DNA from: Xanthomarina spongicola | Lineage (GTDB): Bacteria > Bacteroidota > Bacteroidia > Flavobacteriales > Flavobacteriaceae | Reading direction: 5' to 3' | Length of the DNA: 64,000 bases | Assembly: GCF_003148645.1 (NCBI RefSeq) | Contig: NZ_QGGP01000009.1 | Coordinates: forward strand, 1-64,000 | Shown: positions 61,375-64,000 of the stretch, one piece after another | Layout of the letters: every line of letters begins with the position of its first letter | Position numbering within the stretch: position 1 is the stretch's first letter | Notes under the pieces: generated by a model | Seen by the model: only the letters and a program-made list of their open reading frames with translations | Database searches by the model: none | Told to the model about the DNA's origin: nothing | Made by a program: the position numbers and the translations under genes

Positions 61375-62004
61375 CTACATTAAACCTTTCACAACAGATA
61401 CTACAGTAGATAATATATACTCCACACCAATTGCAATAACGATAAATCCTATAATTCTGGATAAAGCATTAATTCCTGAAGCTCCAAGAAATTTGACAAT
61501 AAAATGAGCGCTTTTTAAAATTATATAAATTGATATTGAAGCTGTTAAAATGGCTCCTAGAATAATTAAAATATCTTGAGTTAATGTATATTCCTGATTA
61601 TAAGCTATCAGTAAAGAAATAGTTCCAGGACCTGCCAACATAGGTATGGCTAAAGGTGTTAGTGAAATAGGATCTCTATTATCAATAATTTCCTGTACAC
61701 GATCTCGTTTAATTCCTTTATGCTCTCTAAACTTACCTGTTAATAATGCAAAACCAGATGTAGCTATAATAAGACCACCAGCAATCTTTAGGGCGTTTAA
61801 ACTAATTCCGAAAAAGGAAAGAATAAATTTTCCTGCAAAAAAAGAGAGTATTAGTATAGCAAAGACATCTATAGCAGTCCAAAAAGCAGTAATTGCTCTT
61901 TCTTTTTTTGAATAATCGTTAGTTAACCCAACAAATATTGGAACTGTCCCTAAAGGGTTCATAATAGAAAATAGGGCTCCAAAACTTATTAAAAATAACT
62001 CCAT
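61375..62004 (-). CDS. MarC family integral membrane protein
   Basis: 209 residues with six hydrophobic helices. The family signature is SIMNPLGTVPIFVGLTNDYSKKER near the N-terminus, and DPISLTPLAIPMLAGPGTISLLI in the centre (in parts). MarC proteins are of unknown transport role; the early link to antibiotic resistance was not confirmed. Alone on this strand between two terminators. Confidence 0.9.
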   Translation of the reverse strand: MELFLISFGALFSIMNPLGTVPIFVGLTNDYSKKERAITAFWTAIDVFAILILSFFAGKFILSFFGISLNALKIAGGLIIATSGFALLTGKFREHKGIKRDRVQEIIDNRDPISLTPLAIPMLAGPGTISLLIAYNQEYTLTQDILIILGAILTASISIYIILKSAHFIVKFLGASGINALSRIIGFIVIAIGVEYILSTVVSVVKGLM

Positions 62005-62083
62005 GTTTTTAAATAAATGTATTATTTGTTTCAGTTGGCAAAGTTAAGCAACATTTAATATAAAATCATTAAAATGTAAAAAA

Positions 62084-62119
62084 GTAAGCCACAAGAATAA
62101 TTAAACTCTCATGGCTTAC
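62084..62119 (-). terminator. Terminator after the 125-residue protein gene
   Basis: GTAAGCCA (62084-62091) pairs with TGGCTTAC (62112-62119) around a 20-base loop; on the minus strand the stem is followed by TTTTTTACA. Confidence 0.6.
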
Positions 62120-62143
62120 ACAACCAACTAACAAAACTTTTAT

Positions 62144-62521
62144 CTATGATAATATTTTAAAAAATACCTGATCTTTTACTGATCTATAATTTTCTAGATG
62201 TTTTATATATTTCTTGCAAATAGTATCATGCAAATCGATATAATACAAATCGCAATCTAGGTCATTACATTCGTGAAAACTATCTAATGTATTTCTATAA
62301 CTATAAAGCTCATTTAATAACGAAGAGTTAATCTCAGATTTTTCCAAAAGTAAGTCTCTTAAATCTCTATCCTTTATTATATTAGATGCTATTTTAGCTA
62401 ACCAATCACATTCATTAGTAATATAATTTAGATGTGAAATCCAAATGTTTATTTCTTGAGTTCTTTTTTTATGCAAAACCTGCTCATCTGTTTCATGCGC
62501 ATAATGTGTTAGTGCTTCCAT
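62144..62521 (-). CDS. Hypothetical helical cytoplasmic protein
   Basis: 125 residues, nearly all helix (EINIWISHLNYITNECDWLAKIASNIIKD, LLEKSEINSSLLNELYSYRN in parts). It has an ECNDLDCDLYYIDLHD segment with Cys and Asp residues, but no recognisable motif. Its ATG overlaps the stop of the Rnk/GreA-like gene (TAATG), indicating translational coupling, so it may work with it. No family recognised. Confidence 0.7.
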   Translation of the reverse strand: MEALTHYAHETDEQVLHKKRTQEINIWISHLNYITNECDWLAKIASNIIKDRDLRDLLLEKSEINSSLLNELYSYRNTLDSFHECNDLDCDLYYIDLHDTICKKYIKHLENYRSVKDQVFFKILS

Positions 62522-62934
62522 TATAATTGATATTGTTTATTAAAATTATTTTGTTTTACTTCTACTACTTTTAACGATTTTACGCCTCCAGGAAATTCCC
62601 ACTGAATAACATCGTCTTTAGCATAACCTATTACAGCAGATCCCATTGGTGTAAGTACAGATATTTTTTTATCTGAATAATTACTTTCAGTTGGAGAAAC
62701 CAATTGAAACGTATTTGACCATCCATCATTAGATTCTATTGTAACAATTGAGTTAAACCTAATAATATCGTTTGGAATCTCTTCTTCATCTGAAACAATT
62801 GCTGTTTCCAATTCTTTTTGTAACCTCAAAACTGATTTGTTTCGTGCTTCTTCCTTATAGTTTCCAGATAAGTTAATAAGTCTCTTAAGAGTTACAAATT
62901 CTTTCTTTTCTAATATTATGCTACCATATTTCAT
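62521..62934 (-). CDS. Rnk/GreA-like transcription factor
   Basis: 137 residues, the length of Rnk rather than GreA (about 158). The C-terminal FKBP-like domain of GreA/GreB is present (SPTESNYSDKKISVLTPMGSAVIGYAKDD, in parts, ending VKSLKVVEVKQN). The N-terminal part has only a short helix pair (KEEARNKSVLRLQKELETA) in place of the long acidic coiled coil that enters RNA polymerase. It should bind RNA polymerase, but probably lacks transcript-cleavage activity. It lies 21 bases after the glutamate dehydrogenase gene. Confidence 0.85.
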   Translation of the reverse strand: MKYGSIILEKKEFVTLKRLINLSGNYKEEARNKSVLRLQKELETAIVSDEEEIPNDIIRFNSIVTIESNDGWSNTFQLVSPTESNYSDKKISVLTPMGSAVIGYAKDDVIQWEFPGGVKSLKVVEVKQNNFNKQYQL

Positions 62935-62955
62935 AGTTATAAAATTTAAAATTAA

Positions 62956-64000
62956 TTAAGGGAAAATACCTCGTTGTATATAAGCTTTTTCTATTCGTTC
63001 TATAGCAATAAAATATGCTGCAGACCTCATGTCTAAACCTTTGCTTTCTGATGCTTGTAAAACCTTTTTAAAGACTTCTTTTAATTTCTTTTCTAATTTT
63101 ACTAGTATCTCTTCTAATTCCCAAAGTTCTCCATTTCTGTTTTGAAGCCATTCAAAATAACTTCCTATAACTCCTCCAGAATTACACAGAATATCAGGAA
63201 TAACCTCAATACCACGTTCTAATAGTATTTTTTCTGCTTCAACTGTTGTTGGACCATTAGCTCCTTCTGCTACTAAAAATGCTTTTATTTTTGGTGCATT
63301 TTCTTCTGTAATTTGATTTCCTAATGCTGCAGGAATACATATATCACAATCAACTCCAAAGAAATCTTCTTTTAAAATTGCATTAGAATTTGGGTAATTA
63401 ACTATACTACCATTATTGGCTTTAGTATATTCAAATAATTGCTCCACAGAAATACCCTTCTTGTTACTAATACTACCAAAGGCATCTTGTACACCAACCA
63501 TTTTAGCTCCATCTAACTCTAAAAAATGAGCTGCCCAATAGCCAACATTTCCAAAACCTTGAACAATAAAAGTTTTGTTCTTCAATTCAATTTTTTTGTT
63601 TTTTGCCCAAAATTTAATTGACAAATAAACACCATAACCAGTTGCTCTATCTCGTCCTTCTAAACCTCCAGATCCAATTGGCTTTCCAGTTACAACATGC
63701 TGATTTTTTGAACGCTCAGATGGTGCTTTTGTAGACATGTAAGTATCTGCAATCCATGCCATAGTTTGTGCGTTTGTGTTAACATCTGGTGCTGGAATAT
63801 CGTGTTCTGGTCCTATGTTCTCTCCAAGTGCATAAGTAAAACGTCTTGTAATACGCTCTAATTCTGAAGCAGAATATTTACTTGGATCCATTTGGATACC
63901 ACCTTTTGCGCCTCCATAAGGAAGTCCAGCTAAAGAAGTTTTCCAAGTCATCCACATAGCTAAAGCCTTAACAGAGTCTATATCGATTGTTGGATGATAA
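62956..64000 (-). CDS. Glu/Leu/Phe/Val dehydrogenase (glutamate dehydrogenase), 5' end outside window
   Basis: The frame continues beyond base 64000; 347 residues are visible. The upstream part (YHPTIDIDSVKALAMWMTWK) continues the domain. Motifs: LAGLPYGGAKGGIQMDPS (catalytic Lys), GPEHDIPAPDVNTNAQTMAWIADTY, and the NAD-binding VQGFGNVGYWAAHFL. It interconverts glutamate and 2-oxoglutarate with ammonia. The C-terminus SAAYFIAIERIEKAYIQRGIFP is complete. The two genes after it (Rnk/GreA-like and unknown) may be on the same transcript. Confidence 0.95.
   Translation of the reverse strand, partial: YHPTIDIDSVKALAMWMTWKTSLAGLPYGGAKGGIQMDPSKYSASELERITRRFTYALGENIGPEHDIPAPDVNTNAQTMAWIADTYMSTKAPSERSKNQHVVTGKPIGSGGLEGRDRATGYGVYLSIKFWAKNKKIELKNKTFIVQGFGNVGYWAAHFLELDGAKMVGVQDAFGSISNKKGISVEQLFEYTKANNGSIVNYPNSNAILKEDFFGVDCDICIPAALGNQITEENAPKIKAFLVAEGANGPTTVEAEKILLERGIEVIPDILCNSGGVIGSYFEWLQNRNGELWELEEILVKLEKKLKEVFKKVLQASESKGLDMRSAAYFIAIERIEKAYIQRGIFP

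Noticed and set aside
1-64000. tRNA, rRNA, CRISPR array or transposase
   Set aside because: Gaps were read on both strands; no cloverleaf, regularly spaced repeat-spacer pattern, or transposase motif was seen. A short tRNA missed by eye is possible but the gaps are mostly too AT-rich.

Overview
The window is a 64-kb piece of a chromosome from the Bacteroidota, most likely a marine member of the Flavobacteriaceae (Olleya/Lacinutrix/Winogradskyella-like; the genus is a guess). The DNA is roughly two-thirds A+T by eye. It carries several type IX secretion (T9SS) signatures: a gliding-motility C-terminal adhesin, PorP/SprF, a PorE-like OmpA protein, PorQ and two proteins with C-terminal sorting domains. 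It also has a SusC/CirA-style TonB receptor, many Flavobacteriia-specific DUF families, TAnnTTTG-type promoters and no clear Shine-Dalgarno sequences. I found no rRNA, tRNA, CRISPR array, phage or transposase. Almost everything looks like ordinary core chromosome, with a few accessory insertions.

Layout. 1-4045: T9SS/adhesin operon (adhesin end, PorP/SprF, PorE-like) closed by a strong terminator. 4200-8950: CAP lipoprotein, pdxH, and a pyrR-pyrB-STAS-rnz operon with a second STAS/SpoIIAA-like gene convergent to rnz. 8985-15459: rpsA, cmk, porQ, lon, all on the minus strand. 15699-18682: an ECF sigma factor module with a membrane anti-sigma candidate and two secreted beta-repeat proteins. 18684-23674: MFS transporter, M48 protease, periplasmic MsrB, lpdA, aroQ. 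23691-25748: three single-gene outer-membrane barrel units. 25958-29321: xerD, rny, a probable 6S RNA, zapA and a coiled-coil partner. 29496-34686: M23 peptidase, TonB receptor and two small unknowns. 34763-38953: cysteine desulfurase, calcium-binding-type lipoprotein, Smr protein and small exported proteins. 38991-42889: T9SS cargo, DUF2752/CCC-motif membrane pair, rocD. 43105-44033: a second ECF sigma pair. 44140-46810: rlmD with DUF6452 and DUF6048. 46898-48846: a small cysteine-rich gene group ending in a MarR regulator. 48944-53126: RNA methyltransferase, SAM methyltransferase, ZIP transporter, DUF4268, and an isolated T9SS cargo gene that looks like a mobile cassette. 53192-57122: TrhA, DUF4294, M42 peptidase, a REP-like repeat, NUDIX, PrsW. 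57168-60642: a three-gene biotin-dependent acyl-CoA carboxylase. 60733-64000: DUF1579, MarC, an Rnk/GreA-like factor and the end of glutamate dehydrogenase.

Most genes fall into short operons separated by perfect-stem terminators, many of them shared between convergent genes. The most interesting items are the 6S RNA candidate following zapA, the cysteine-rich MarR-linked group, the cassette-like T9SS gene, the ECF sigma/GIN-repeat module, and promoters placed so close to start codons that leaderless mRNAs are likely (clearest for pyrR).
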